Of a DNA stretch of 64,000 nucleotides, positions 18,033 through 26,767 are shown one piece after another (positions within the stretch are counted from its first letter, which is position 1; every line of letters starts with the position of its first letter). The stretch is taken from assembly GCA_017886205.1 (NCBI GenBank), contig JAFNEO010000046.1:75856-139855 (forward strand), read 5' to 3'. The translations under genes and the position numbers were made by a program. This stretch comes from Candidatus Aminicenantota bacterium. GTDB lineage: Bacteria; Acidobacteriota; Aminicenantia; Aminicenantales; UBA8522. Below the pieces are notes generated by a model. The model did no database searches, was not told where the DNA came from, and saw only the letters and a program-made list of their open reading frames with translations.

Positions 18033-18061
18033 ATTTAATCCGAATTCTTTCCGGGTTGCAA
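18033..18061 (-). promoter_or_regulatory. Leaderless-type promoter of the 18024 (-) gene
   Basis: On the minus strand TTGCAA (18061-18056) and TTAAAT (18038-18033) are 17 bp apart; the -10 ends eight bases before the ATG and no Shine-Dalgarno sequence fits between. Confidence 0.55.
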
Positions 18062-18101
18062 GCCGCTCAGGTCTTGACCGGCGCTCCTCAGGACGGAATT
18101 A

Positions 18102-18110
18102 TGGTATAAT
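18102..18110 (+). promoter_or_regulatory. Extended -10 promoter of the plsC-like gene
   Basis: TGGTATAAT is a perfect extended -10 (TGn plus TATAAT). No good -35 is present at 17 bp, which an extended -10 can tolerate. Fourteen bases remain before the ATG, so the leader would be about seven bases. Confidence 0.65.
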
Positions 18111-18124
18111 CTCGACCACCGGAA

Positions 18125-18823
18125 ATGAGGACGATCCTTCTGGCCTTGATCTACGTCGTATTGATCTTCGTCCTCCTCGTCTTCCTGCTCATCTTCTGGC
18201 CGTTCGGGCTGCGCGAGCCTCTCTTCCGTCTCAGCAAATGGGCCATCAGTCTGGCCCCCGGCATCCTGGGAATCAAGGTCAAGATTGCCGGCCGGGACAT
18301 GATCGATAAGGAGACGCCGTATATTTTCATGTCCAACCATCTCAGCTTCCTCGACGGGCCGTTGCTCTTCCTCCTCATCCCCCAGTCCATCCGGGTCATC
18401 CTGAAGAAAGAGGTTTTTCGTATTCCGGTTGTCGGCCAGGGGATGCGGTTCGTCGGGTTCGTCCCCGTCGATCGCAAGGGTGTCCGGGGCGGGAAAAAAA
18501 GCATCGACCGGGCCGCTCAGCTAATGCGGGAACGGGGCTATTCTTATCTGATGTTTCCCGAGGGCACGAGGAGCAGGGACGGCCGCACCCAAGCGTTCAA
18601 GCGGGGCGGGTTCTTCCTGGCGCTGGAGAGCGGGGCGGCCGTCGCCCCGATCACCATTCGAGGAACTTATGAACTGATGCCCCGGGGGACCATTTTTGCC
18701 CGCCGGGGGAAAATCGATGTCCTCTTTCATCCCCCCGTCCCCGTAAAGGGCTATGACCAGAACAACATGCAGACTCTCATCGATAAAGTCAAAGGCATCA
18801 TTGTATCCGGCCTTCCGGCATGA
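18125..18823 (+). CDS. plsC: 1-acyl-sn-glycerol-3-phosphate acyltransferase (PlsC family)
   Basis: The enzyme acylates lysophosphatidate in phospholipid synthesis at the inner membrane. The 232-residue protein has an N-terminal membrane helix, the catalytic HX4D block NHLSFLDGP (~75), FVPVDRKG and the phosphate-binding FPEGTRSRDG (~140). Length and motif order are normal. It starts the plus-strand pair with gmhA and is divergent from a GT39-like gene. A lyso-lipid acyltransferase with another acceptor is the alternative. Confidence 0.88.
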   Translation: MRTILLALIYVVLIFVLLVFLLIFWPFGLREPLFRLSKWAISLAPGILGIKVKIAGRDMIDKETPYIFMSNHLSFLDGPLLFLLIPQSIRVILKKEVFRIPVVGQGMRFVGFVPVDRKGVRGGKKSIDRAAQLMRERGYSYLMFPEGTRSRDGRTQAFKRGGFFLALESGAAVAPITIRGTYELMPRGTIFARRGKIDVLFHPPVPVKGYDQNNMQTLIDKVKGIIVSGLPA

Positions 18824-18835
18824 AGGGAGATAGCC

Positions 18836-19396
18836 ATGGAATATCGCACGATTCCTGATGAGATCAACCGTCTCCTGGAGGACTTTATTCATCAGAAAGG
18901 ACTGCTCCTCGAGAAGACGGCCCATGCCTTGGTGAAGGCCCTGAAGTCAGGTCACAAGGTCCTTGTCTTCGGCAACGGGGGAAGCGCCGCCGAGGCGCAG
19001 CATCTGGCGGCGGAGCTGGTGAATAAGTTCTCCCGGCCGCGAAAGCCCCTGCGGGCCGTCGCCCTGACGACCGATACGTCGACGCTGACATCGATCGCCA
19101 ACGACTCGTCCTACGACCTCGTGTTCAGCCGTCAGGTCGAAGCCCTCGGAGACGAAGGCGACGTCGCCTTGGCCCTGTCCACGAGCGGGACTTCGCCGAA
19201 CATCGTCGAGGCTCTCAAGGCGGCCAAGAAAAAGGGGTTGCTGACGATCGCTCTCACCGGTGAAGGCGGCGGGAAGCTCGGCCCCCTGGTCGATTTCTTG
19301 CTGGATGTCTCCTCCCGGAGCACGCCGCGCATCCAGGAGGTCCACCTGGTACTTCTGCACCTGATCGCTCAGGAGCTCGACGACCGCCTGGCTTAG
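18836..19396 (+). CDS. gmhA: Phosphoheptose isomerase GmhA
   Basis: GmhA turns sedoheptulose 7-phosphate into D-glycero-D-manno-heptose 7-phosphate, the first step to LPS core heptose. The 186-residue protein is a single SIS domain with FGNGGSAAEAQHLAAELV (~47), ALTTDTSTLTSIANDSSYD and ALSTSGTSPNIVEAL, matching the family closely. GAAGGGAGA precedes the ATG, 12 bases after plsC. It supports a heptose-containing LPS core in this organism. Confidence 0.92.
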   Translation: MEYRTIPDEINRLLEDFIHQKGLLLEKTAHALVKALKSGHKVLVFGNGGSAAEAQHLAAELVNKFSRPRKPLRAVALTTDTSTLTSIANDSSYDLVFSRQVEALGDEGDVALALSTSGTSPNIVEALKAAKKKGLLTIALTGEGGGKLGPLVDFLLDVSSRSTPRIQEVHLVLLHLIAQELDDRLA

Positions 19397-19424
19397 ATTC
19401 CAACTACAATTTAAGAAGAAGCGA

Positions 19425-19557
19425 AGGTTTGAACACCGGAAGTCCGTGGACGACTGAGCGGGCATGGTTTCTCGACTGAAAGGAGAGAAGAGCGAAGGAG
19501 GATGCGGAGCGAGTTTCCTCGCTGGGGAAACGAGCGGGCTGACGGGGCTTCAAACCT
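19425..19557 (+). repeat. Divergent member of the dispersed structured repeat family
   Basis: Between two convergent genes, AGGTTTGAA (19425-19433) pairs with TTCAAACCT (19549-19557). The interior follows the order of the 40.8 kb repeat: GAGCGGGCATGGTT, then AGAAGAGCG.AGGA, then a GTTTCC/GGGAAAC hairpin around TCGCTG, then CCTGAGC. The outer stem includes the last codons of the fusion gene on the minus strand. Whether it also ends transcription is unknown. Confidence 0.5.
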
Positions 19558-21898
19558 GAGCTTCTCCCAACACGATTTTTTTGATCTCTGCCGCGCCGGC
19601 GGTCCCGCTGTTGAAGAGATGGCAGGACACGCTGTCCAGCAGCCGGCCGAAGTAGCCCTTCTGGAGCTCCAGTCTCTCCTCTGTGGTGAGCAGAAGATGG
19701 GGGTTGTAGTACGGCTGGGGCTTGGCCGGGCTCAAGGCCTTCTTAGCCCCGGCGCTTTCGCCCGATTCGAGGACACGCAGGGCCTCGTCCTTCTGGAGCC
19801 TGACGGCCGCCGGGGAGACAGGGTCGTTGCGGAGGATGAAGATCCAGCCGAGCTCGGTGCGCTTCGTGTGGCCGGCCTTTCCGCCGATCCAGTAAGGGTC
19901 GAGCATGGCATGCGCTTCCGGGGAGGCCTTGTAGCAGAACAGCGATCCCCGGTCGAGCCGGCAGTCATCCTGCCTGAGGCATTCGGCGTTCTTGCATTCA
20001 TCCTTATGGGTGACGACGTTCTCACACTTGCTGGAGTCGAAAAGAGGGGCCAGCCGCGGGAACGACTCGACGGTGTTCGTGGGGATATAGAGCTTTCTCT
20101 CGGCGCAATCGGCCAGCGCTTTCCCGCCCGACTGACGCACGAAGACGATATCGTTGGAGTGAAGGCGAAAGCGCTTGTCCTCGAGGAGCGAATAGAAGAG
20201 CTCGGTCTTGCCCGTCCCGGGAGGGCCGATCAGGATCAACCCCTTCCCCGCAGTGTCGGCCGACATACCGCGAATGCCGCAGACTCCGAAGAGCCTCTCC
20301 GAGACATCCATGACCAGGCCCAGGGCCAGGCTCCTCAAGGGGCCGTAATTATCGGCGTTGACGATGACGCCGGTTTTGGTCTCTGAATTGTAGAAGGCGC
20401 GCGGCTCCCGCCCGGCGATCCCGTCCACGGCGTAGATTATGCCGTGCGGCTCGAGTTCGGCCTCGAGCTGGGCGGGATACCAGTTCTCAACCCAAAAGTC
20501 GTACAAGTGGGAGAGGTTCGTCCGAAGCTGGACGATGACCCCCGAGATGTTGGCATTCCACTCGTAGTAGTTCTCGGGCGTGAGGTGCCCGTCCATCTCG
20601 GCCACCAGGGCGTCCCTCATCTTGGCCGTGACCGTCGCCTCCACCGGAACGGACTTTCTTACCCGGGTGACGGCGTTGCTGAGAGCGACGCGTTTGACCT
20701 TCTTCGGGGTCTTGAGTTTGGCCATGGCCTCGCTGATCCGGTCCAGGCCCTTTTCCAGGTTTTCCATGGAAGTGGCGTAGGAGAGGCGGATGTTGGCGTC
20801 GGCGCCGAAAGAATCGCCGGGAACGATGGCCACTCGGGCCTCCTTGAGGAGGTAATAGGCCAGCCCGTAGGAATTGCGAATCTGGATGCCGGCGGCTTCT
20901 TTATTGTAGTAGGCGGAGAAATTGGGGAAGAGGTAGAACGCGCCCTGCGGCTTGAAACAGGAGATGTTGGGGATGGCCCGCAGCCGCATCAGGCAGTAGT
21001 TCCGCCGCCGCTGGAATTCGGCGACCATCCGCGAAACCTCATGCTGGGGGCCGGCCAGGGCCTCCAGGCTGGCATACTGAGAGATGGAGCAGGGATTGGA
21101 AGTGGAGTGGCTCTGGACCTTGGCCATTCCGTTGATGATCTCGGCCGGTCCCAGGGCGTAGCCGATGCGCCAGCCCGTCATCGAATAGGACTTGGAGACG
21201 CCGTTGACGACGACCGTCTTCTTTTTGATATCCTCACCCAAGGAGGCGAAGCTCCGGAACTCGAAGTCGTCGAAGATGAGCTTGCCGTAGATCTCGTCGG
21301 CGATAACAAACACGTCCTCGCCCCGGATGACCTCGGCGAGCGCTTCGAGCTGGGTCTTGGAGTAGGCCGCTCCAGTCGGGTTGGAGGGGTTGTTGAGGAT
21401 CACGGCCTTGGTGGACGGGTTGATCGCCGCCTTGAGCTCCTCGGGAGTCATGACAAACCCGTTTTCTTCCTTGGTCGGGACCACGACCGGCTTGCCCTTG
21501 GCCAGGAGGACGGCCATCGGATAGGTCACCCAATAAGGAGCCGGGATGATGACTTCCTCTCCTTCGTCGATCAGGGCCTGGAAAATCAAGAATAGGGAGG
21601 CCTTGGCCCCGGGTGAGACGATCACCTGATTGGGCTCGTAGCTGAGCCCGTAGTCCTCCTTCATCCGCGCGAGGACTGCTTTCTTGAGGGCGGGGATGCC
21701 TTCGTTCTCGGTGTACTTGGTGAAGTTCTGCTGGATGGCCCGGATGCCGGCCTCCTTGGCGTTCTCGGGGGTGGGGAAATCGGGCTCCCCGACGCTGAGG
21801 TCGACGATGTCGATCCCCTCCGCCTGCATGGCCTTGGCCTTGGCCGAGACCTTGAGGGTTGGCGAGGTGCCGATCTGGTTGACTTTTTCTGAAATCAT
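19550..21898 (-). CDS. Class I aminotransferase fused to a P-loop HprK/PEPCK-like domain
   Basis: One uninterrupted 782-codon frame joins two enzymes. Residues 1-~393 are a complete fold-type I aspartate/aromatic aminotransferase: LSVGEPDFPTP (35-45), NNPSNPTG (169-176), the PLP lysine in SKSYSMTGWRIGY (Lys236) and RLSYATS (371-377). After a ~150-residue region the C-terminal part has Walker A GPPGTGKTE (558-566), LHSNDIVFV (579-587, an acidic site like HprK) and a Cys-rich stretch with Cys625, 635, 640, 646 and 655. It ends in DPYWIGGKAGHTKRTELG (667-684). HprK/PEPCK-type kinases share this order, but I recognise no exact family. It follows the flotillin gene by 24 bases with AGAGGACGAG before the ATG. 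Confidence 0.8.
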   Translation of the reverse strand: MISEKVNQIGTSPTLKVSAKAKAMQAEGIDIVDLSVGEPDFPTPENAKEAGIRAIQQNFTKYTENEGIPALKKAVLARMKEDYGLSYEPNQVIVSPGAKASLFLIFQALIDEGEEVIIPAPYWVTYPMAVLLAKGKPVVVPTKEENGFVMTPEELKAAINPSTKAVILNNPSNPTGAAYSKTQLEALAEVIRGEDVFVIADEIYGKLIFDDFEFRSFASLGEDIKKKTVVVNGVSKSYSMTGWRIGYALGPAEIINGMAKVQSHSTSNPCSISQYASLEALAGPQHEVSRMVAEFQRRRNYCLMRLRAIPNISCFKPQGAFYLFPNFSAYYNKEAAGIQIRNSYGLAYYLLKEARVAIVPGDSFGADANIRLSYATSMENLEKGLDRISEAMAKLKTPKKVKRVALSNAVTRVRKSVPVEATVTAKMRDALVAEMDGHLTPENYYEWNANISGVIVQLRTNLSHLYDFWVENWYPAQLEAELEPHGIIYAVDGIAGREPRAFYNSETKTGVIVNADNYGPLRSLALGLVMDVSERLFGVCGIRGMSADTAGKGLILIGPPGTGKTELFYSLLEDKRFRLHSNDIVFVRQSGGKALADCAERKLYIPTNTVESFPRLAPLFDSSKCENVVTHKDECKNAECLRQDDCRLDRGSLFCYKASPEAHAMLDPYWIGGKAGHTKRTELGWIFILRNDPVSPAAVRLQKDEALRVLESGESAGAKKALSPAKPQPYYNPHLLLTTEERLELQKGYFGRLLDSVSCHLFNSGTAGAAEIKKIVLGEAQV

Positions 21899-21922
21899 GG
21901 CGGACTCGTCCTCTGCCGGCGG

Positions 21923-23332
21923 CTATTTCTCTTTTTTGTCTTCGGGCGAGAACTTCTCTTGGAGGTATTTCCTCAGGTCGACGCCCGTCAGCGACTTGAC
22001 GACATCGGGCATCTGGGCGAGGACTTCGGCGACCTGGGCTGTGATCTTGGTCGTCCCCAGACTTTTATCCCCGCTGCCGATGACCACGATCTTGTCCACC
22101 TTGGACAACGGCTCGGAAACCGCCCTGGCCAGTTCCGGGAGAGCCTTGAGGTACATCTCCAGCACGGCCGCCTGGTTGTATTTTTCCCAGGCCTGGGCCC
22201 TCTTGAGCATGGATTCCGCCTCAGCCAGGCCTTTTTTCTTAATGAGCTCGGCCTCGGCCTCTCCCTCCAAGCGCAGCGCCTCGGCCTTGCCCTTGGCCTC
22301 GGCTTGGATCCGGAATTCCTCGGCTTCGGCTTCGGATTTAATCTGGTACTTGCGGGCATCGGCCGGTTTGACGACGCTCGATTCGAGCTCTTTCTCCCGC
22401 CTCGAGATCTCCAATTCCTCGATCTTGATCGCTTCTTCCTTCTCGATGGCCTTCATCTTGGCCTCTTCTTTTTTGATCTGCTGGCTCAGCCGGTACCGTT
22501 CAAGCTCGTAGGAAAAATCCGCCTGGGCTTTTTTCTGGTTGACGGCGACTTGAGACTCGGATTTCTTGGCTTCGTTCTCCCACTGCGCCTTGGCAATCAG
22601 GGCCTCGGCGGCCAGCCGGGCAACCTCTCCCTCTTTGCGAGCCTGGGAAGACTTGATGATGGCCTCTTTCTCCGTCTCGGCCTGGGCGATCACGGCGTCC
22701 CTCTTGGCGGCCACGACCTGCGGCTTGCTCAGGGATTCGAGATAACCCTGGCTGTCGCTGATGTCTTTGAGGGCAAAAGAGAGCATGACCAGTCCCATCC
22801 GGCTGAGATCCGGCCGGACGGCCTCGTTGACGCGGGCCGAGAACTCGTGGCGTCCGCGGTAGATCTGCTCGACGGTCATCGTCCCGATGACCTCCCTCAT
22901 GTGCCCTTCGAGGACATTCATAGAGACGTCACGGATGCCCTCTTTACCAAGGCCAAGGAACTGCTCGGCGGCCAGGCGGATAGCGGAGTCCGAAGAGTCG
23001 ACCTTGACCTGGGCCGTGGCTTCGGCCATGATCGGAACGCCGCTGTTGGTTAGGACTTCCGGTGTTTTAATGTTCAGGGTGATGACGTCCATGGGCAGGC
23101 GGTAGACGGTCTCGACGAAAGGGATGACGAAGGTGCCGCCGCCCAAGCGGTAGCGATAGCCGACCTTGACCTTGGAACCGTCCGGGCCGATGATCGTCTT
23201 CTTGCGTCCGCCGGCGATGATCAGGACCTCGTTGGGCCCCACCTTCCGGTACTGTTTGGCGATGATGATTAAGATGAAGGCGATGATGAGGATGATGGCG
23301 CCGGCCAAGATTAATGAGGAGACGAGATTCAT
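21923..23332 (-). CDS. Flotillin-like SPFH membrane scaffold protein
   Basis: Flotillins form oligomeric scaffolds in ordered membrane domains. The product starts with a hydrophobic anchor (~5-28), then an SPFH domain (~35-200, with LGGGTFVIPFVETVYRLP), then a long Ala/Glu/Lys coiled coil (~210-390, EAEAEEFRIQAEAKGKAEAL) and a C-terminal oligomerisation part. I place the start at ATG 23332 (469 residues): GGAGG lies five bases upstream, and that Shine-Dalgarno is inside the extra codons of the in-frame ATG at 23344. It appears to be cotranscribed with the aminotransferase-kinase fusion; no NfeD gene is nearby. Confidence 0.9.
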   Translation of the reverse strand: MNLVSSLILAGAIILIIAFILIIIAKQYRKVGPNEVLIIAGGRKKTIIGPDGSKVKVGYRYRLGGGTFVIPFVETVYRLPMDVITLNIKTPEVLTNSGVPIMAEATAQVKVDSSDSAIRLAAEQFLGLGKEGIRDVSMNVLEGHMREVIGTMTVEQIYRGRHEFSARVNEAVRPDLSRMGLVMLSFALKDISDSQGYLESLSKPQVVAAKRDAVIAQAETEKEAIIKSSQARKEGEVARLAAEALIAKAQWENEAKKSESQVAVNQKKAQADFSYELERYRLSQQIKKEEAKMKAIEKEEAIKIEELEISRREKELESSVVKPADARKYQIKSEAEAEEFRIQAEAKGKAEALRLEGEAEAELIKKKGLAEAESMLKRAQAWEKYNQAAVLEMYLKALPELARAVSEPLSKVDKIVVIGSGDKSLGTTKITAQVAEVLAQMPDVVKSLTGVDLRKYLQEKFSPEDKKEK

Positions 23333-23406
23333 ACTAACCTCCATTGCATCGGAAGATTCAAGCGGCGATGATACCCACGCACACAGATCAGCTAAATTGA
23401 ATAAAA

Positions 23407-23435
23407 ATACTATATTTATAGGGGGATGAAGTCAA
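23407..23435 (-). promoter_or_regulatory. Promoter of the flotillin operon
   Basis: On the minus strand TTGACT (23435-23430) and TAGTAT (23412-23407) are 17 bp apart. Initiation near 23400 gives a ~68-base leader with a normal Shine-Dalgarno. Confidence 0.55.
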
Positions 23436-23436
23436 G

Positions 23437-24123
23437 TCAGTCGAAAAAGCGGAAGCGGATGAGGTGGAAGAGGGCGGCCAGGCCGTCCTTCCAGCCGATC
23501 TTCTTGCCCTCGGCATAGTCGCGGCCGGAGTAGGAGATGGGAACTTCGTAGACCCGGCATTTCAACCTGGCTAGCTTCATGGTGATCTCGGGCTCAAACC
23601 CGAAGCGCGAAGACTTGAGCTCGATCTTCCCGAGGGCCTCGCGCCGGAGGACCTTGTAGCAGGTTTCCATGTCGGTCAGGTTGAGGTTGGAGAGAATGTT
23701 GGAAAAGGTCGTCAGGAGCCTGTTCCCGACGTAGTGCCAGAAGTAGAGCACCCGGTGGGGCCCGCCCAGGAAGCGGCTCCCGTAGACCACGTCGGCCCGG
23801 CCGTCCAGGATCGGCTCGAGCAGCCGGGGGTACTCCCGCGGGTCATACTCCAGGTCGGCGTCCTGGACGAGGATAATGTCGCCGCCGGCCTCGGCAAAAC
23901 CGGTGCGCAGCGCCGCGCCCTTTCCCAGATTTCTCTCATGGAGAACGACCTTGAGCTCGGGAAGGGCCAGCGCCCGGAGGACCTCGCGGGTCCCGTCGGT
24001 TGAGCCGTCATCGACGACGATGATCTCCTTGCCCAGGCCGACATCGACCGCCTGGACGCGGTGAATGATCTCGGCGATCGTCGGGCGCTCGTTGAAGACC
24101 GGCACGACCACGGAGAGCTTCAT
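23437..24123 (-). CDS. Family 2 glycosyltransferase, polyprenyl-phosphate sugar synthase type
   Basis: The 228-residue cytoplasmic protein is a GT-A fold transferase: [11 protein letters not shown] at the start, [28 protein letters not shown], the metal-binding QDADLEYDP (~93) and YGSRFLGG. This is the dolichyl/undecaprenyl-phosphate mannose or glucose synthase subgroup, without the C-terminal membrane helices of DpmG/GtrB forms. It overlaps the upstream epimerase gene by 4 bases. It could supply lipid-linked sugars to the GT-C proteins encoded at 9-18 kb; this link is inference. Confidence 0.85.
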   Translation of the reverse strand: MKLSVVVPVFNERPTIAEIIHRVQAVDVGLGKEIIVVDDGSTDGTREVLRALALPELKVVLHERNLGKGAALRTGFAEAGGDIILVQDADLEYDPREYPRLLEPILDGRADVVYGSRFLGGPHRVLYFWHYVGNRLLTTFSNILSNLNLTDMETCYKVLRREALGKIELKSSRFGFEPEITMKLARLKCRVYEVPISYSGRDYAEGKKIGWKDGLAALFHLIRFRFFD

Positions 24124-25058
24124 CGGACGGCCAGCTTCTCCCGGAAGTATTCAATGGTCTTGCCCAGGCCTTCCTCCAACCCCACCCGCGGTTCCCAGCT
24201 GAGCTTGGATTTGGCCAGGGAGATATCCGGACAGCGCCTGACCGGGTCATCTGAGGGCAGCGGCTTGAGGGCGATCCGGGATTTGCTTCCGGTGAGCGCC
24301 AGGACTTTCTCGGCCAGCTCGAGGACGGTAAATTCCGTGGGATTGCCGATGTTCACCGGGCCGGCAAACTCTTCGGAGTTCATCGTCCGGACGAGCGCTT
24401 CGATGAGGTCGGAGACATAGCAGAAGGACCGGGTTTGGGTCCCGTCTCCGTAGACAGTCAGGTCCTCACCATTGAGCGCCTGGACGATGAAATTGCTGAC
24501 CACCCGGCCGTCATCCACGGCCATCCGCGGGCCGTAGGTGTTGAAGATGCGGGCGATGCGGATATCGACTCGGTTTTGCCGGTAGTAGTCCATCATCAGG
24601 GTTTCGGCCACGCGTTTCCCCTCATCGTAGCAGCTCCGCAGGCCGATGGGGTTGACGTTGCCCCAATAGCCTTCGGTTTGCGGATGGACCTGGGCGTCGC
24701 CGTAGACCTCGGACGAGGAGGCGAGCAGGATCCGGGCCTTGATCCGTTTGGCCAGGCCGAGCATGTTGATCGTGCCCATGACGTTGGTCTTGACGGTTTT
24801 GATCGGGTTGTGCTGGTAGTGAATGGGAGACGCTGGGCAGGCCAGGTGGAATATCCAGTCGACCTCGATAAAGAGAGGGTGGATGACGTCATGGCGGATC
24901 AGCTCGAAGAACGGATGGGTGGACAGATGGCGGATGTTGTCCTTGCTGCCGCTGAAGAAGTTGTCGATGCAGACGACATCGTTCCCCTCGCCGAGAAGGT
25001 GCTCGCAGAGATGGCTCCCCAGGAAGCCAGCTCCGCCCGTGACCAGGATTCTCCTCAT
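24120..25058 (-). CDS. UDP-glucuronate decarboxylase (UDP-xylose synthase) type SDR
   Basis: The 312-residue enzyme is an extended SDR with [10 protein letters not shown] (NAD binding, ~8), [24 protein letters not shown], the catalytic Ser in [10 protein letters not shown] with the YDEGKR motif (Tyr and Lys), [10 protein letters not shown] and [17 protein letters not shown]. The HLACPASP and EGKR signatures are those of UXS1-type decarboxylases that make UDP-xylose from UDP-glucuronate, rather than GalE epimerases. AAGGAGTGAGGA precedes the ATG, 10 bases after rph. Confidence 0.88.
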   Translation of the reverse strand: MRRILVTGGAGFLGSHLCEHLLGEGNDVVCIDNFFSGSKDNIRHLSTHPFFELIRHDVIHPLFIEVDWIFHLACPASPIHYQHNPIKTVKTNVMGTINMLGLAKRIKARILLASSSEVYGDAQVHPQTEGYWGNVNPIGLRSCYDEGKRVAETLMMDYYRQNRVDIRIARIFNTYGPRMAVDDGRVVSNFIVQALNGEDLTVYGDGTQTRSFCYVSDLIEALVRTMNSEEFAGPVNIGNPTEFTVLELAEKVLALTGSKSRIALKPLPSDDPVRRCPDISLAKSKLSWEPRVGLEEGLGKTIEYFREKLAVR

Positions 25059-25068
25059 TCCTCACTCC

Positions 25069-25812
25069 TTATCGCCCGTAGGCCATGAACAGGAGGCTCT
25101 TCCGCTTGAGGGCGGTCTTTTGGGCCTGGATGATCTGCTGGATGCCCGTGTCGGCCAGGCGGAGAAGAGAGGAGAGGTCTTTCCTCGAAAAGGGCTCTTT
25201 TTCCGCCGTCGCCTGGATCTCCACAAGCTGGCCGCCGTCGGTCTCGATGACGTTCATGTCGAGCGCGGCCTGGGAATCCTCGGCATAGTCGAGGTCCAGG
25301 AGCTCCCGCCCGCCGACAACCCCGACGCTGATGCCGGCGACAAGGTGCCGGAGAGGCATCTTGTCGATCTCCCGTTCATCCAGGAGCTTTTTCAGCGCCA
25401 GGGCCAGGGCTACGCAGCCAGCGGTGACCGAGGCCACCCGGGTCCCGCCGTCGGCCTGGATGACGTCGCAGTCGATGATGATCGTCCGCTCGCCCAGGAC
25501 CTCCAGGTCGGTCACGGCGCGGAGCGACCGCCCGATCATCCGCTGGATCTCCTGGGTCCGCCCCGAGATCCTGCCCGGAGTCCTCTCACGCTGGCTCCGG
25601 GTTTCGGTCGAACGGGGCAGCATGGCGTACTCGGCCGTCACCCAGCCCGTGCCCTGCCCTTTGAGGAATGGCGGCGTCCTCTCCTCGATGGTCGCCGCGG
25701 CCACGACCCGTGTCCGGCCGATCTCGATAAAGGCCGAGCCATCGGCGTAGTCGAAGTAGTCCGTCTGGATTTTGACGGGTCGGAGCTCGTCGAAGGCGCG
25801 TTTTTCCCTCAT
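25069..25812 (-). CDS. rph: Ribonuclease PH
   Basis: RNase PH is a phosphorolytic 3' exonuclease that trims tRNA precursors. From ATG 25812 the protein is 247 residues, begins REKRAFDELRPVKI as the family does, and has ERTPPFLKGQGTGWVTAEY, MLPRSTETR, R.ISGRTQEIQRMIGRSLR (phosphate-binding Arg) and DCDVIQADGGTR. The frame is open another 43 codons upstream, but that part is Arg-rich shadow of the neighbouring gene, and AAGGA stands before ATG 25812. It lies 10 bases after the acyltransferase gene. Confidence 0.94.
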   Translation of the reverse strand: MREKRAFDELRPVKIQTDYFDYADGSAFIEIGRTRVVAAATIEERTPPFLKGQGTGWVTAEYAMLPRSTETRSQRERTPGRISGRTQEIQRMIGRSLRAVTDLEVLGERTIIIDCDVIQADGGTRVASVTAGCVALALALKKLLDEREIDKMPLRHLVAGISVGVVGGRELLDLDYAEDSQAALDMNVIETDGGQLVEIQATAEKEPFSRKDLSSLLRLADTGIQQIIQAQKTALKRKSLLFMAYGR

Positions 25813-25822
25813 CAGTTTATCC

Positions 25823-26767
25823 TTATCCGACGGCTTTACGGCCGGCCGGCGGCTCCGCGTTCGTTTCCATTTCAGGCCGCGTTTTCCAGCGGTTGTGGAA
25901 CCAGAACCAGAGGCCCGGATTCCGGCGGATCTCGGCCTCAATCATCTTAGTCGAAGCTTGGGTGATTTTCAACACGTCCTGGTTGGAATTGCCTCCGGGC
26001 TCGAAGAGGAGCGGCGCCCCGATCCTGACCAGGTAGGAAGAGTGCGGCGCCGGATGACAAAAGACCGGGATCAAGGGCGATCGGGTGCGAAGATAGAAAG
26101 AGGCCGGGCCTGGAGTCGTGGCGGCCGCGAGGCCGAAGAAATTCACGAAGACGGCCTCCCTGCGCAGGACGTTTTGGTCGATCAGGATGGCCACGATCTC
26201 GTTGCGGCGGAGCGCCTGCAGGATGGGCTTGGCGGCCTGGAACTTGGAGATGACTTTCGCTCCCAGGTGGTTCCTGAATTTGGCCAGCCTGGCCTCGAGG
26301 AGCGGGTTGTCCAGGGGCCGGGCCACGACGTTGAGCGGTCCGAGCGTGGCGATGGCCTGGGCAGCAACTTCCCAGTTTCCAAAATGGGCGGAGAAGACAA
26401 TTACGCCCCTGCCTCCCCGGAGGGCCCGGCGGATGTGACCCTCGCCCTCGACCCTGAGCAGTTCTTCGCGCCGGGCGGCCTTGAGATGCGTCCACTTGAG
26501 GATATCCGCGGTAACCCGGCCGAAATGCCGGAAAGAATCCCGGGCGATGCGGCGGCGCACGGCCGGGCTGGCCTCCTGGCCCAGGGCTTTTTCCAGATTG
26601 GCCAGGGCAAGCCGGCGGTGCTTGCGGTCGATCCGGAAGGCTAGATTTCCCAGCGTCTGTCCGGACCACAGACAGGCGCGCCGCGGTAGGAGCCGGGCGA
26701 GAAGGGCGAAGAGGCGGAATAGGCTAAACCCTATCAAATCCATCAATTTTATATGTTTTGTCAGCAT
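25823..26767 (-). CDS. lpxL: Lipid A late acyltransferase (LpxL/HtrB family)
   Basis: The enzyme adds a secondary acyl chain to lipid A precursors at the inner membrane. The 314-residue protein has an N-terminal hydrophobic segment, the HX4E site SAHFGNWE (~130), a VVARPLDNPLLE block and YLRTRSPLIPVFC. I chose ATG 26767, which overlaps the lpxK stop as TAATG; the open frame runs 102 codons further but only as a shadow of lpxK. Coupling to lpxK supports the lipid A assignment. A different acyl-acceptor in the same family cannot be excluded. Confidence 0.88.
   Translation of the reverse strand: MLTKHIKLMDLIGFSLFRLFALLARLLPRRACLWSGQTLGNLAFRIDRKHRRLALANLEKALGQEASPAVRRRIARDSFRHFGRVTADILKWTHLKAARREELLRVEGEGHIRRALRGGRGVIVFSAHFGNWEVAAQAIATLGPLNVVARPLDNPLLEARLAKFRNHLGAKVISKFQAAKPILQALRRNEIVAILIDQNVLRREAVFVNFFGLAAATTPGPASFYLRTRSPLIPVFCHPAPHSSYLVRIGAPLLFEPGGNSNQDVLKITQASTKMIEAEIRRNPGLWFWFHNRWKTRPEMETNAEPPAGRKAVG

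Noticed and set aside
18074-18110. TTGACC as the -35 partner of the plsC TATAAT
   Set aside because: The spacing is 25 bp, too long for sigma-70. The extended -10 (TGn) explains the promoter without it.
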